A stretch of DNA of 64,000 nt, from positions 8,305,001-8,369,000 of the forward strand of contig NC_079875.1 in NCBI RefSeq assembly GCF_029227915.1, written 5' to 3'. How positions within the stretch are numbered: position 1 is the first letter of the stretch; the number at the start of each line of letters is the position of its first letter. Positions 1-12,981 of the stretch are shown piece after piece. A program made the position numbers and the translations under genes. Source of the DNA: Hydractinia symbiolongicarpus (taxonomy: Eukaryota > Cnidaria > Hydrozoa > Anthoathecata > Hydractiniidae). Below the pieces are notes generated by a model. It was not told where the DNA came from. It saw only the letters and a program-made list of their open reading frames with translations, and did no database searches.

Positions 1-303
1 TGGAAAAAAACCCCAATAAATTCAAGATATTGAAGTACCATTATTTCCATTTCTAGTAGGTTTATATCCTCAAATTTTCAGAAAATACATAACTCCGTCT
101 GAACATTTTCCCGTAAGATTTTATTTGTCGATACACAAAATTTCTAATAAACGAGCATAAGGCAGCCTTGGGACTAAAAAAATTGTTCGAATTAGCAAAA
201 TGTTCGAATCAGACTAATAGTTTTTATCTTAAAAAAGTGAAAATATGTATACAAATATGTAAAATCAAAATGCATTAAATATACCAAAAATGTTCCTATA
301 TTC

Positions 304-1439
304 TCATCTTTTTCTGGTTCTTTTTTGTCTACCTACCACTTCCACCAGCAGACGTTTTTTCGTATTATAACGTTGCTGTGGTTTTACTCTAGATTTGTTA
401 GTTCTGCAATCAGCGCTAGACCTACCATATTCCACAAATCTTGACTTTAGTTTGGGTTTTTGCCAAAGCAATTTTTTAAAAGCATTAATAAAATCTGCCA
501 CCACAGAATGCATTAAAGTTCCCTGCAAGCTAGCTACCAACAACAGTACTTGATTTTGTGATTTTTTTTTGTAATACTCAATTTTTAAGAAACACAGCGA
601 CACTCCTTTTTACTGCACACTATTTTTACAGAATAAGTACTGAAATACAATATAAAACATAAAATTGTCATTCTAGCAACATCTTGCAAGTCATGGGTTT
701 CTCACAGCCTTGTGCCACATCGTATACACTAGTTTTTGCAAAACGAAAAGTTCAAACGGCAGAAAGTCACGCAAAATGGTAGCTTAACTGCGCAAGTATC
801 GAGACGCACGCAATGTAGCATAAAAAGAACGGGCTAACCCGTGGATTTTTCCACCGACTAACGACTAGTATTATCAAATCATCTCAGGACTAAACGTACT
901 TCTTGACCCTAGGGTCTTTTGTAGTGTTACAGGATCTAAGATTCAGATGGTAATTTACGAAAAATCTATGGCATACGGATAAAGTAGTACCCAGGATTCC
1001 GGGACTCAAGAGAGTAAAACCTAGGTTACGGAACGGAAGGTTAATCTTTTTTTAATTAAAATAATATGCATTATAAACTTACGGACTATATAAATATTTC
1101 TTATTTCGTATAGGTGCAACAAATAAAAGCTTTTTAAATGTATTTAACCATATACATGCGACGACGTTTCTCTGTATACCAGACCAAATAAAACTTGTAG
1201 GAAATGAACTGTACTAACATTTTCGACCATTTATAGAAAAATACAAACAGTAATGACAATTTCAGGGGAAAAATTAAAAAAAAACCTACTGTTAGGCAAA
1301 TTTGTGTGGTTTTTCTGAAGCTTCTAGCATTATTTATTGATAAGTAGCTAACTTTTTGCAAAAAAGGACGTCCAGACCCTAATTCATAGGTCGATTCGCT
1401 ATCCAAGTGACCAAAAATATGTTTAGCAAATTTCTCTTC
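304..1439 (-). CDS. Candidate exons of an unrecognised gene
   Basis: Two open stretches on the minus strand look like spliced exons. The first is 1,439 down to 1,290 (50 codons), entered by a pyrimidine-rich acceptor ending CTTTCCAG and left by donor GTAGGT, phase 0 at both ends. The second is 522 down to 304, entered at CTTGCAG in phase 0 and running 72 codons to a stop. Joined, they give about 122 residues. The C-terminal part is very rich in Lys and Arg and ends in a KRTRKR tail, which would suit a nucleic-acid-binding or nuclear protein, but this is inference. I recognise no domain. No upstream exon or start codon was found in the 1 kb separating it from the VPS45 stop. It could be a chance open frame in AT-rich DNA. 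Confidence 0.27.
763..872 (+). repeat. Dispersed repeat, copy 1
   Basis: A stretch beginning CACGCAAAATGGTAGCTTA and ending CTAACGACTAGTATTA is repeated with small differences at about 55,253-55,342 in the same orientation. The second copy is preceded by a CTGTCTGTC run. This is a diverged interspersed repeat of unknown class. Confidence 0.6.
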
Positions 1440-2452
1440 CTGGAAAGATGTCCTCAAAACAGAGACATTTCTTTGGTCGCTTGTTTACCTTGGGCGTTTA
1501 AGGGTTCTCCAAGAAAAAAGGGTCTATAACAGCTCTTTCAGGTGAGTGCTTAATTCGAAGTTGCTAATCCGGGGAAGGTGGTTACTATCAAATTTACATT
1601 ATATATTTGTAAGGCCACTACGTGAATCAGATGTATATGGGGAGTTACATTAAGAAAGCAAACTCGGCTCAAAAAGGAAAATTACCATTATTATTTACTG
1701 CTGATGTCAGCACCGTTTATGTCATCATTAAAAGCATAAACGATATAAAAAATACTATATTTTACTAAAACTGCGATCGTAGTCGTATTTGTCAATTCAA
1801 CTTTAAACATTTTAGATAAATATGCGGATTGTTGGGGTTTTTTGATTAAGAATTGCGAAATGCGTCAAAAATGACTGCATGTACTAATATTTGGAATGAA
1901 ATTAAAATAAATGGTTTAGTAAGTGCAAAAAAGAAGATAAAAGGTAATCACAAAACGTGTGTTACAACCAAAAGGAAGAAGCAACGTAAGACGAGAAACG
2001 TTTACCATGATAAAAATATTTCGCTGAAAAATTTCGTTAAATTATTATTATAAAATAATACACAGACAACAAAACTATTAAAAAATGTGGAATAATTATT
2101 TAAAAAATTTCATCATCCAGCAGAAATCTTTTTTCACTTTTCTCTGACGATCTTTTCAAGACACGGTATTTCACATTATAACAGTACACAAAATACACTA
2201 ACCAACTGAACAGAATTGCAGAGATTTACTAGCTCAAAAAATGTCAATACTTGAGTTTCCAATTTATCGATTTTTTATCGAGATCTTTCGATAGTTATCG
2301 AAAAACTCAATTTGTATGATGAAGAATTTCCAATGGGACTCATCACTGGATAATAAATAAAATTTACTTCATATGATTTTACAATTTTTAGTATTATTGA
2401 CAACTTAGAGCAGTACCTGTTTTCATTCCGTATTATACGGCGGTCTTGTTGT
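1440..2452. other. Intergenic DNA downstream of VPS45
   Basis: No gene is recognised here. The stretch is AT-rich with short poly-T runs and contains the 3' untranslated region of VPS45 at its right edge. A short palindromic ATCGA/TCGAT-rich patch lies around 2,262-2,305. No clear polyadenylation hexamer on the minus strand was picked out. Confidence 0.4.
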
Positions 2453-5400
2453 TTAAAATACGCCGTGAGTGTGTCCTCGGGAGCCGGACGAATAAGAAAC
2501 TGATGGACTGTGACCAATCATTGTACTTTCTCTCACTTCTTCTAGAAAACTAAAACACAAGAAGATTTATAAAAAACGACCAAGTTTACAAAAATACGTA
2601 ACGCTAAGTTTTAAAAATCGCATTCCTAAGGACGCGCTTAATCACGAGAAGTGCTTAACAAAATAATAATACAAACAGAGTATTCCTTTCTATAAATAAA
2701 ACATAAATCCGAATAAGGCACAGAGACAAACAAATAGCTCCCCGCTCTTTTCCTCCGAATTTATTCTTTGGATATACTTGTTGACGATAATTCGAACAGA
2801 GCGCCTACTCGTACGAGGGCTCTAGTGATAAACATATTTCATATAGAATATTACCCCAAATAATCTAGTTTTTAGTTCGTCGTCCCTAAGTGTTCACAAC
2901 AAAAACAAAATCAACACGACTACCTTTCAGTATTATGTATTGTACTTCCACCAAGTATAATTCGCACTCCAGGATTATTTCGGTTGGCATCGTATACTGC
3001 GATTGCTTCTTCGTACGTAGCACCACCAACAATAAAAACGACGACATCTTGAGGTCTGCGTGAAAATAAACACACAACATAAAGAGAAAAATGCTCCAGT
3101 TAATATATAGAAACCAGGCTGACCTGGTACTTACTTGTCTCGGAATGTCTCTTTTCCTAAATAGGGATATTGTTGTTCGCGTAGTTTCCCTTTGATCATG
3201 TTATCGAGAATGTCGTGTAATAGTGGCTTGTGTTGTGTGTATATGTTTTCCACGCCCTAAAACAAAAACAAACGGGTATAATAGGGTGACGTCACTCCCC
3301 CCACCCACCCTGCCCCCTTAGTTAGCGTCGAGGAGGTCACACTATGCAGTTTTAAATTATTTTCGACTTCGGTTTTGGAAAAAGATAGAAACAAATTTTT
3401 TTCAAATAACTGCCCAAACTTGGTAAGACAACATTTTCGTTGGACAAATATTCTAACTATGTCTTCGCATTTTTACAATTTAAGGCGATAAAATTGTTAC
3501 TTTGCGATTGAGTGTTCCTACTCTACGGCGGAGGATTCCGAGTATGAAAGAAAAGATGTTGTGTGGGTAAAAGAATGACCTAATAAACAAGGGGTTCATC
3601 AGACGCACAGGCCTTGTTTCTTATACCGCTTTCTTCTTGGGGAGCGAAATTGATTCATAATAAAATTAAACTGACTGCGATTAACAAGTTCTAGTACATG
3701 TAAGTTGCAACACTTTGATGAATCTTGACACGAGTACGGATATAAAAATACACTGAATGTGAACAATCATACCTTTAGTCCTTTGATGAATTTCTTCGTC
3801 ATTGCCAACGCGTTTTTATTTTGGCCAAATATATCGCTTCCACGTATAGTAGCACCCGCGTAATCGACCATATTATACACGAGCTAAAAATAAGACTCGC
3901 GAGTAAGTAACAAAAATCAAAAACAACTATTACATACGCAGGAAGTCAGATAAAGTAACGTACGTAGGTTACTTAAAGGATCATTTAAAAAGTACGTACG
4001 CTCAGAAAAGCGATTGGGTAAGTTGGGTGAGGACGTAGTTTAGAAAATGTATAAAAGCGTATCAGGGAAAGCGCGTTACTTAAAGGGGTGTGGGTGCGCC
4101 TTTTATCTGCTACAAAAATGTCTTGTTTACCTCCTTATAAAAAACTCCTAACATCTTACCAAAATTCTTCTTTCCAGTAAAGCTTTAAAATTAATAATTT
4201 AATTTGATTTTTGCTTGTTCGGCCCATTTTTAAGGGTAAAAATCTAGCCTTCTCCTCTTTTAAGTGTATATGTTCAAATTTACCTCACCGAGATTACAAT
4301 TAAATCAACGCAAACAGACTACGCTCACTTTGATCAGCATTTCATCCGCTCCTCTTTTCTGAAGATCATTACGTAAACCTTTGATATCGTTGCTTGAACT
4401 TCTTTCGTAACGTAACATATACAACAGAACCAACCGTGCCGCGTCGATGTTTTTGACTTTTTCATTGGCTAACAGCTTTCGAATAGCCTAAAGAAAATAC
4501 CACATGTCGTTGTAGGGTGTGTCTCTTTGTGGGAAAACACTGCCCATTCAGGGAGACTTTTGATGTTCCTACGGATGTTTTAAAAACAATTCCAACTTTT
4601 CAAGGTTGTGTTTTATTGATTTACTTTGGTTGTTGATTTTTAACTTGAAATATTTTGTTCCAGTGTTTGAAGATTATTAGGCATACAAACAAACAAAATA
4701 AGAACAAGAAGTATTTAAAAACTATAATACTTCTTGAGAATGTAAAGAACCTTCTAGATAAAACTAGATAAATTTGGAAGGATTTATTTTCTAGGGTGAA
4801 GAAGTCTCCTAGTATAGATGGAGGCTTAACTCTAAACGTTCATTGACCATAATCTCCAATAATGATAAATCATCTTTTACGTATATTTTACAGGTAAAGA
4901 GTTTCGCGAGGGCAAATGAGTGATTAAATCTATTTCGCGTAGAATAATCTTTAACTTGACTTTTGACAAATAAAACAGAGATTGTTTCCATCAAACAGAA
5001 ATTTTTCTTTCTTATTAGAACGTTATTTAAATAGAAAAAAAAAATCGAAAGCCGATGATTTTGATTTAGACTGATATAGTACTTGTGCTGTCGAAAGAAA
5101 AATACGTGAAAAAACATATGACGCTTGAGTTTTTTACTTCAATTTAACTTTCGCTAATCGGTTTCTTAGGCTATCTCGTGTGGGATAACCTTTTGCGAAT
5201 CTGCATGCCAATCTTTTTTGCGGGTACTTACTTTCGCGAAAATGGCTAAATACGCGAAAACAAGAAACTTTCTCCCCGCGAAACTTTCTCCCCGTGAAGT
5301 ATACGTCATCCTCATAGGCGGATCACAATGTAGCTCTGCTTTGATTTCTTATTTGAATGTTTCGAGGGTTAGGTAGACGTGACCCTGTCTTATTCTATGG

Positions 5401-8400
5401 CACTCTGAGGCAAAAAACTGTTCCTTTGGCATTAAAAAAATGCAATGTTTCACATTTCACATTTTTCTTTTTTATCTCTTTTTTTTTCTTGGTATGTACA
5501 TGCGTTTTATCTTTTGTTAACTAAAGTGGTTAATTAGTAGATAATAGTGTTTGCTTATCTTTTTCTTTCTTTTATATATGTGTCAACTATCCTATATATG
5601 TTTAAGAGAAAAATATTTAAAAATAAAACTGTTTAAAAATAATCCCCTTGCACACAGCCCTACAAAGGTTGAAACTTTACTCGTTCAATGATCTTTCAAA
5701 TCATGTTTTATTCTCAAAATATATACTGCAATGGCTTTCTGCTTTGAATCTGGCATACACTACGCCCGAGTGGTGTTGGTGTAAGACCGATTACTGGGCG
5801 AACAACGCCAAGTTTTATTGAATTAACCAATCTTATATTTGTGCAAAGGAATATCAGTATATTGCATGAAATAGCGAACGCAGGGAACAATTTTTGAAAA
5901 GACATACCTGTATTGGTATTTAATTAGATAAATTTAGCACAAGCTTCAAAATATTTGTGATTCAGATAACACGTCTATTTTTAAAAGGTAAAATATGCTT
6001 TATGGAAATATCAGGCTGAGATTTCTGGTTAAAAGATAAGGTCTATTGTTTAGAGCAATAGAGAAATAAGAATAATGACTAGCCTGGTTACAATTTTGAT
6101 GTTCTTATCAAAAAAAGCGTGTCTATTAAACCCGGATGTCCCAGAAGGTGTTAGAATTTTTATATTCTAATCAAAAATCGTGTCTACTAAACCCGGATGG
6201 GTTAAGGTATTAAACTCGTCGTCGCTAGCCGTGTCTCGCGGGTTTGTCCGTGGAAAAGCTTTGCCATCCTACACAGTTTATGCAAATGACGCAAGAACTC
6301 GGATTCCCGCTACAAACAAACAAACGGACAGAACACTGTCGAACAAAAAAACAGATTCATTTACTTGAATGTGTGTTGTATGATCCGACCTGCTCGACAT
6401 ATCTTGTTCCAATTCTGATATCTCCAGCAAGCAACGCTCACTAACAAGACGTGATAATTCACTGACCACTGTTACGTGTTTTGAAACTGTTCCTGACATC
6501 TTGCGAAATTGGGGATAATTTTCAACGAACGCCTAAATAAAATAAAAAAATGGTGCTTTATACAGAATTTATACTTGACGCACTTGATTCCCCAGATAAG
6601 TTGAAAAAATTTATGCGAATTCAGCCGTCGCTACTGTCGTTACCCTTACCCCTTACCCTCTTGGTATCACAAACTTTGAAGAGGCGAGAAAAATCTTCAA
6701 ATACCGCCAGTTCGATACAACGAATAGTTGTTTTCTTTAAACAGATGGTACACACGCCAATAAATTTGTATGAAGTTAGGAGAATGTGAAATGCCGAGTT
6801 TTAAAAATATCAGATTTTTTTTTACAGCAATGCCGACTGGTGACCTACTGTTATAGAAATACAGCTCCAGTACCGTGAGACTAATCTCTAAGCCATGATG
6901 CATGGTAGCTACTATAACAGTTGGTTAAGTGTTCTACCACTGAGCTCCATATATCAGTCAACAGAAGGTAATAATCCGCACATTTATCACAGGAAGTTTT
7001 AATATTACTGGCAAATACGATCATCTTAGAAGATTTAACCCTTAGTAGGAATTAACAATCTTATCCCTACTTTTTTGAGCGTACTCGTATTAAAGGTATT
7101 TAACGCGTCTCAATTCTTGCGCAATGTTGATATGAACGTATTTCATTGGCATTAATTTTCACGTAGATCTGCGCTTAATAACAAGGACACATAGTAAAAT
7201 CTGTTTCTTGTACAAACTGCGCAATAATTTCCAAGAAAAAGGTTTTGCTTGAAATTTTTATACTGTAATTCACGCAGAACATACATTTTCGCGTAACTTT
7301 GCAACAATAAGCGCTAATAAGGTACAAATTACTTGCCTTCATATCAGCGATTGATTCCAACTTTTGATTACTTTTTGCACTTTTTTGAAATTCATCCATC
7401 AACTGTTTCATGTTCGAACCGATCTCTCCAAAATTTAAGTACATGTTATCTCTGTACACATCATCATGTTCCGCTGACAACACTACTTCCTAAAGTAGCG
7501 AAATACAGAAAAAAAACGACTAAATTAACGAAATATATTTTTGCGACTAAAGACTCAATAAGTAGTCAAATATCATCATGAATTTTTAACTAATTAAAGC
7601 GAATTTTTAAAGAGACCTGTATTAAAAAACACTACAAGAAGTTAAAGTAAAAGTATACGATTCGAGTGCTTTTTTAGTGTCTGTTTAATGTATTCCAGAT
7701 ACATCCTTAATATCCCATATTATTACTAATGACTTATATAAACCATTTAGCCAGGCGCTACGGAAAAATAGCGCCTGGGGTTATCACGTCATGACCGGAA
7801 AGAGCGAGGTCCGTGGAAACAACAAAGGTTTCTGTTTTCCCGTAGCCCCCGGTAAAAGGTTTACAAGTCATTTAGAATCTGGTATTCTGATAAAAACATA
7901 GCAATTAAAGTAATCTATAGCCAAAGTAGGTCAAAGTCTTTCACACTAAAACATTGGCATTTGGATGAAAAGTAAAATACATATTTATGTAGAAACCATG
8001 TGTTAAAACGATCTAAACGTTCGATCAACTGATAAAAAAGAAATAATTTTCAAACATAAAAACATTCTACTATTTTTTTTTTCGAATTCACCGTTGGTGA
8101 AGTGGTCGATTTTTATGTAAACCAAAAATATTTGAAAAAAATGAGGAGACATCACATCACATTTTGAACGGGTGGTTGATGATAATTAGGGAGTGGTGCT
8201 TAGTGGATTTCTTTTTCTGTTTAGATTTTAGCCGTCGCTACAGAAAGATAGCGACCGCTCACGTGATCATTGCAAGTCAATAAAAACTTCTGATACAAAG
8301 AAGACATTACTTTGCCAGGTACTAACAAATATTATTAAGAAGAAAAATATAAAAAATTAATTTTGCAATATTGCAGGTAAACAAACCAATGTGCACTACT

Positions 8401-11400
8401 TCGCTGCAAACTAAAAATTTGCTCGTAGCTAATTTTATTTTCATGTTATTCGATATTTGGAGATGAACATTTTCGCAGAACGAAATTATATATAGAAAAA
8501 GGTCTATTCCTAAAATTTAAATATCTATAAATTTGCGTCCTCTTCCGCTTCAAAAGAAAAATCAGATTATGGTACAGTTAAATTTTTATAAACAGATGAC
8601 ATACCCTTAACTCTCTGGAAATACCTGGAACAGATGATAGATCGATTCGATTATTTTTTATACCCAACAACTCATGCACCATACCTTGATATGTCCACTA
8701 TAAAAAAAGACTCAGTTTTTATAAATTTCACTCCATACTCAAAAAGAAAAGGTTTTTCGACAAAAATAATTCAAGAAAGTCTGGAAATAAACTGACTAAT
8801 AGCGACTGGTGGCACAACTTTCTATAGTTAGTAATCACAAATATAGAGTTTTTATTAGCATCTGGCACATTTACAGTAGCCAAGATATGCTTATAAGGCA
8901 AGCACAAACAGCTTCGCTAATAAAATTGCTACATGCCTATGTCTGCTAACTTAAGACACACACCTTAAATGGAATCCAGCGTCAAAATTTCGACCGGTTA
9001 GCGGATCACTCTAACTCATAATGAAACTTAATCTGCAAAAAGAGACTAAACTTTAAGCAGACAATTTTTTTTCAACTATATTTTGTCGACTTGTTTACCT
9101 TTAATATAAGTTAAAACTAACCTGATTGAGTAGCGGTGTAACAGGATCATCCGTTCGGTCAAGTATTAATAACAAAGGGGATATGTCTGAATGGCGAAAC
9201 TCAAACAATCCCGATTCTTGATACATCTTTTGCTGAAACAGAAATATACGTACTATTAAACTTCAAGTTTCAAAGACATTTAACAGAGTCAGTTCAGACT
9301 ATCAGAGCATCAGGCCTTAGTTTCATCAAAAATTAAGGATTATTTTAAAACTGGAGTTTAAGTTCAAGTTAAATAAGTGAAACAACATTTCAAGAGACAT
9401 AATAAATCCACCATTCAAAATATGAAACAAGGTATACCCATTTGCTTACAATTTTTTTTTTGGATATTATTACCGTTGACACCATATCTTGGTATTGATA
9501 TGTGCCATGCAGGGTACTCAAACAAAGTAATACAACCAAAAGACTAATGAGATCGTGGCCAGAGGCCACTGGATATGTTCCCTTCACTTTTTCAAAAATA
9601 GTTTTATAGCCTCGAAAGCACCATTTTTTCCATTCAAACACAGAAAATATTAGCCTTTGAAAATTTTACATTACAAAAAATTTTACAGCCCTAATTATTG
9701 GTCTCTCTACCCTTTTTGTCTGCACTGAGCACTATTCGCTACTGGTCAAAGGGTAAATAACATTCATGTAAAATGATATTGCATGAAAATTAATAAACAA
9801 AATGTCCTGTCCTGTTATGTGCAAAGTAATTGCACACAACATCACAGTTAAGGTTTACTGTTGGGAAAATTGACAGGTGTGAAGTTATTGTGAAAGATTT
9901 ATTTGAGATTTCAATCACATTTATTTGAAAAAGACATACCATTACACTTTCAGCTAGTCGCTTGCACATTTGAGAAGACTGCTGGTATCTGATGATAGGT
10001 TTTTTTCGAAGCGATAGCAACAATGAAATGACGCCTTCAGTGACACGTTCCTGCTTTTCATAGTCCCAATTTTTACCCTAAAATGATATTTTTTAGTCTA
10101 TTAAAAATACAACATGGCAGAAATCAAAACAAAGATAAATTCTAGTCTTATTTATACCTTGGAACAGCCAATTATATTAAAGGAAAACACGTGTGGACTA
10201 ACTGCAAAATAATCTGCATAAAATTCCTAAACAAGAATAAAATATAAAAACAAATTAAACACATTGACAACTGGACACCACATTAATATAAACTGGTTTC
10301 TTCACATTCCTAACATTTTTTAAAAATTTTTTGACTAAGTAATTTCCTCCTTTTTCAGCTGTATTTAGCTGAAATTTCGCATCATATTGAAATCTTGGAC
10401 TACCCTAATAACGTAGATTTATTACAAGCATCCTTGTCAACATTTTAAAAATTAAAATTAGTTCTGAATGAACATTTAAACCTAAAATTTCTGGCTTTTT
10501 CCTGACATTTTACCATTAATTTTGAAAATGCCAAAAAATTCCTAATTTCCCTGTCATTCTGGACAGAGTGACACCCTGGGGAAGAGCAAAAGTGTAGAAT
10601 TTAAAGCACAATTATAAAAAAATGAGGTGCAAATATCTTACGACAATGTAGCTGTCCACAAAAAATGTGACATGTTACAAACCTCTTTGAAACTAACAAT
10701 TGGATTGAGGAAGACTAATGTTTTTGCATCAAGTTAATGATGCGAATTATATTTTTACTTGAGATGCACTTAGAAAGGAAAAAATAACATTTCCAAAGTG
10801 ATTTTTAAGATTTCTGCAAGTAGAAGGATAAAAACAAATTTTTTAAAAAAATCCTTGAACAAATCCTAACAAAGCAACGTTTTGTAAAACAAAATAATTG
10901 TGCAGATTTATTTTTGCTAGGCAATTTTTTACAACAATTATGCAACCGCATCTTTCTGGTGCTGATTGAAATTCAATATAAAAACTCATCAAAACACAGA
11001 TACGTCAGGCAACAAAAAAGTTTAAATTTAATTAAGTTCAAACATGATTTAGAAAGACTTTACCTGCACCTCCCTTACTACTTCTTGATCATCAGCTTCT
11101 GCAAGTTGCTTCACATAACTTTTTGGTACAACATTGCTAAAATCTAAAAGCAATAAATAAATAAAATTTTATATTGTAAAAAACCAAAACATTAGGAGAC
11201 TACAGGAAACACATTGCATTATTTAGAAAAAACTTACATATATAATAAGTTCCATATTTTGGGATTTTTAGTTCCCTTTTAAGATGATCAAAATTTTCCT
11301 AAAATATAAAATAATGTAATTGTATATATCGCATATACAGAATATAACAAGGGGTATTGCACTTATAGAAGTGCAAAATAAAAATATTTATATATAATAT

Positions 11401-11901
11401 ATTATAATGCAATGAACCTTTGTTGGTCTTATGAAGCATATTGCCTTTAAATGTTTCATGGTTTCCCGAGCTTGTGAGTCAATTCTTTCAAAAAGAAAAA
11501 CTTCTTTCTGCAAAATTTCACTTTGTGCATACACCATGCTAACAATACCAGTCTGCAGATAAAAATAATACACTAAATCTTAAATTGTATTCCTGAAAAA
11601 CTTGCATAAGGCTAAAGCATACAGTACAACACAAGTACAAAAATGTCCATAGGTGTAATTTTTAAAATCTTAATAAAATTTTGCATGAGTGATATTCGTG
11701 TATGCCTAAGATTAAGACCTAAAGACAGCACAAACAACTCTTTTTCAGCTGTGTGTGAAGGCGTGTGGTGAGTGCAACCTTGGCACTTGTAAAGCTTATA
11801 AAACTTACAGTTTCTTTATCCATCAAAAGAACTTTCATTCCTGACCCAGCGTCGTCTATCATCTTTGTGATGTACTGCTTAACAGCTACTATCACATTCA
11901 T
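2453..11901 (-). CDS. VPS45: VPS45, Sec1/Munc18-family vesicle trafficking protein
   Basis: Complete 15-exon gene, 573 aa, close to the roughly 570 aa of vertebrate VPS45. SM proteins of this type bind syntaxin-like SNAREs (Tlg2/syntaxin 16) and promote fusion at the trans-Golgi network and endosomes. Exons, in coding order: 11901-11809, 11552-11418, 11298-11238, 11143-11064, 10226-10158, 10077-9940, 9232-9122, 8697-8605, 7489-7337, 6532-6365, 4487-4329, 3883-3773, 3256-3135, 3055-2924, 2549-2453. All phases join without a break. Diagnostic blocks include [81 protein letters not shown] and [12 protein letters not shown]. The ATG at 11,901 matches the start in vertebrate homologues and follows a possible splice acceptor at 11,953-11,954. 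Intron 9 uses a GC donor (AAG|GCAAGT) and the exon 2 donor (AAG|GTTCAT) is weak. Identification is essentially certain from family knowledge; small exon-edge errors are possible. Confidence 0.96.
6047..6090 (+). repeat. Short dispersed repeat, copy 1
   Basis: About 44 bp reading TGTTTAGAGCAATAGAGAAA and ending AGCCTGGTTA recurs with a few mismatches at 33,912-33,955. It lies in VPS45 intron 10 (between the exons at 6,365-6,532 and 4,329-4,487). Probably a fragment of an old interspersed repeat. Confidence 0.45.
7751..7778. repeat. Stem-loop with a related copy 480 bp away
   Basis: A perfect 10-bp stem (CCAGGCGCTA paired with TAGCGCCTGG) closes an 8-nt loop. A related hairpin lies at 8,234-8,255 (GTCGCTA / TAGCGAC, 8-nt loop). 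Both are in VPS45 intron 8 and both are followed by a CACGT motif. Confidence 0.5.
8234..8255. repeat. Stem-loop related to 7751-7778
   Basis: Seven-bp stem GTCGCTA / TAGCGAC with an 8-nt loop CAGAAAGA, against loop CGGAAAAA in the partner hairpin. The shared stem-loop core and the following CACGT suggest a pair of diverged copies, possibly the ends of an old fold-back element. Confidence 0.45.
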
Positions 11902-12190
11902 TATGACCTTGCAGCTAGTGTCAATTAATTATGAAAATATTTCAATTTTGCTCTAAAAATAAGAAAATTATTGGTTTTATTTTACCTTGCTTTTTTCTTC
12001 TTGTTAATATATTGCAATGTGTTATTATAGCATTGACCATGCTTTTGTTTTTTTAGAATTTCAATTTTTGTAAATTTCTGTTGGCAAAAAAACGTGAAGC
12101 AGCAAGACAAAAAGTCAAGATTCGTAAATAAATCACATATACAAAGTTGTTATAAATTTAGATAAGCATATCAAAATTCATTTTTTGGTA

Positions 12191-12979
12191 CAGTACAGTC
12201 TGAATGTAATCTACCGCGGACACGAAACTCGCATGAATAGTTACACAGAACAATAGCTTTTGTTTTTTTAAAGAAATAATTGCCTTGCTGATAAACAATG
12301 ACCCCACGCGATCAATTGTTTAATCACAATAGGTTCCAAGATCAATTTTAGCAATCTATTTTGCGCAAACTCTTTTGAAAATTTTAATTGCAGTAATTAA
12401 GCATTTTTTTTAGATCGCATTTTAAAAGTTTAAAAACGAAAAGCGGCGATAGAAATGTTTATTTAGATCGCATTATAAAAGTTTAAAAACAAAAAGCGGC
12501 AATAGAAATGTTTATTTAGATCGCATTTTAAAAGCTTAAAATCGAAAAGAGGCGATAGAAATGTTTTTTTAATCGCATTTTAAAAGTTTAAAAACAAATA
12601 GCGGCATTAAATAGTTGTGAACAATGCTTCTCGTATGTTTCTTAGATAAAACGCGCTGGAATTTTTTTAAATAATTAAATCAACAATACATTCTCGCACA
12701 ATGTATTATAAAACTTCGCGAAAGATTTTTATTATTTAATTACTTCATGCTAATACTTAAGGGAATAGCTTATCAATACATTTACACAATGCATCTGGCT
12801 ATTAGAAAAAATATAATTGCTCCGATATTTCTTCGCGAGCGCATTGTTTTTAAACACGCATATATAAACTCGCAAAACGCTCAAGGGATTTAATTATAAC
12901 AAAAGACAAACGACTGCCGTCCTCCACACAAAGGTGTGATATTAGCGTGTATGCGGTAGATTACATTCAGACTGTACTG
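12191..12979. mobile_element. 789-bp TA-flanked MITE
   Basis: The element begins CAGTACAGTCTGAATG and ends with the inverse. The terminal inverted repeats are identical for 27 bp (12,191-12,217 and 12,953-12,979) and partly matched beyond that. A TA dinucleotide flanks each side (12,189-12,190 and 12,980-12,981), as for Tc1/mariner target sites. It has no coding capacity. Inside is a tandem array at about 12,411-12,612. It sits about 240 bp upstream of the VPS45 start. Being non-autonomous, it would depend on a transposase elsewhere; its ends differ from those of the full mariner element at 17,665-21,625. Confidence 0.85.
12411..12612. repeat. Tandem repeat, about 53-bp unit, 4 copies
   Basis: Four imperfect copies starting with TAGATCGCATTTTAAAAG and containing AAAGCGGCRATAGAAATG follow one another within the MITE at 12,191-12,979. 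Confidence 0.8.
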
Positions 12980-12981
12980 TA

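Noticed and set aside
2886-3080. Minus-strand open frame of 64 codons
   Set aside because: Out-of-frame reading over VPS45 exon 14; the real frame gives [12 protein letters not shown].
7175-7483. Single 102-codon frame as one exon
   Set aside because: Only 7,337-7,489 is VPS45 exon 9; the remainder is the following intron read through.
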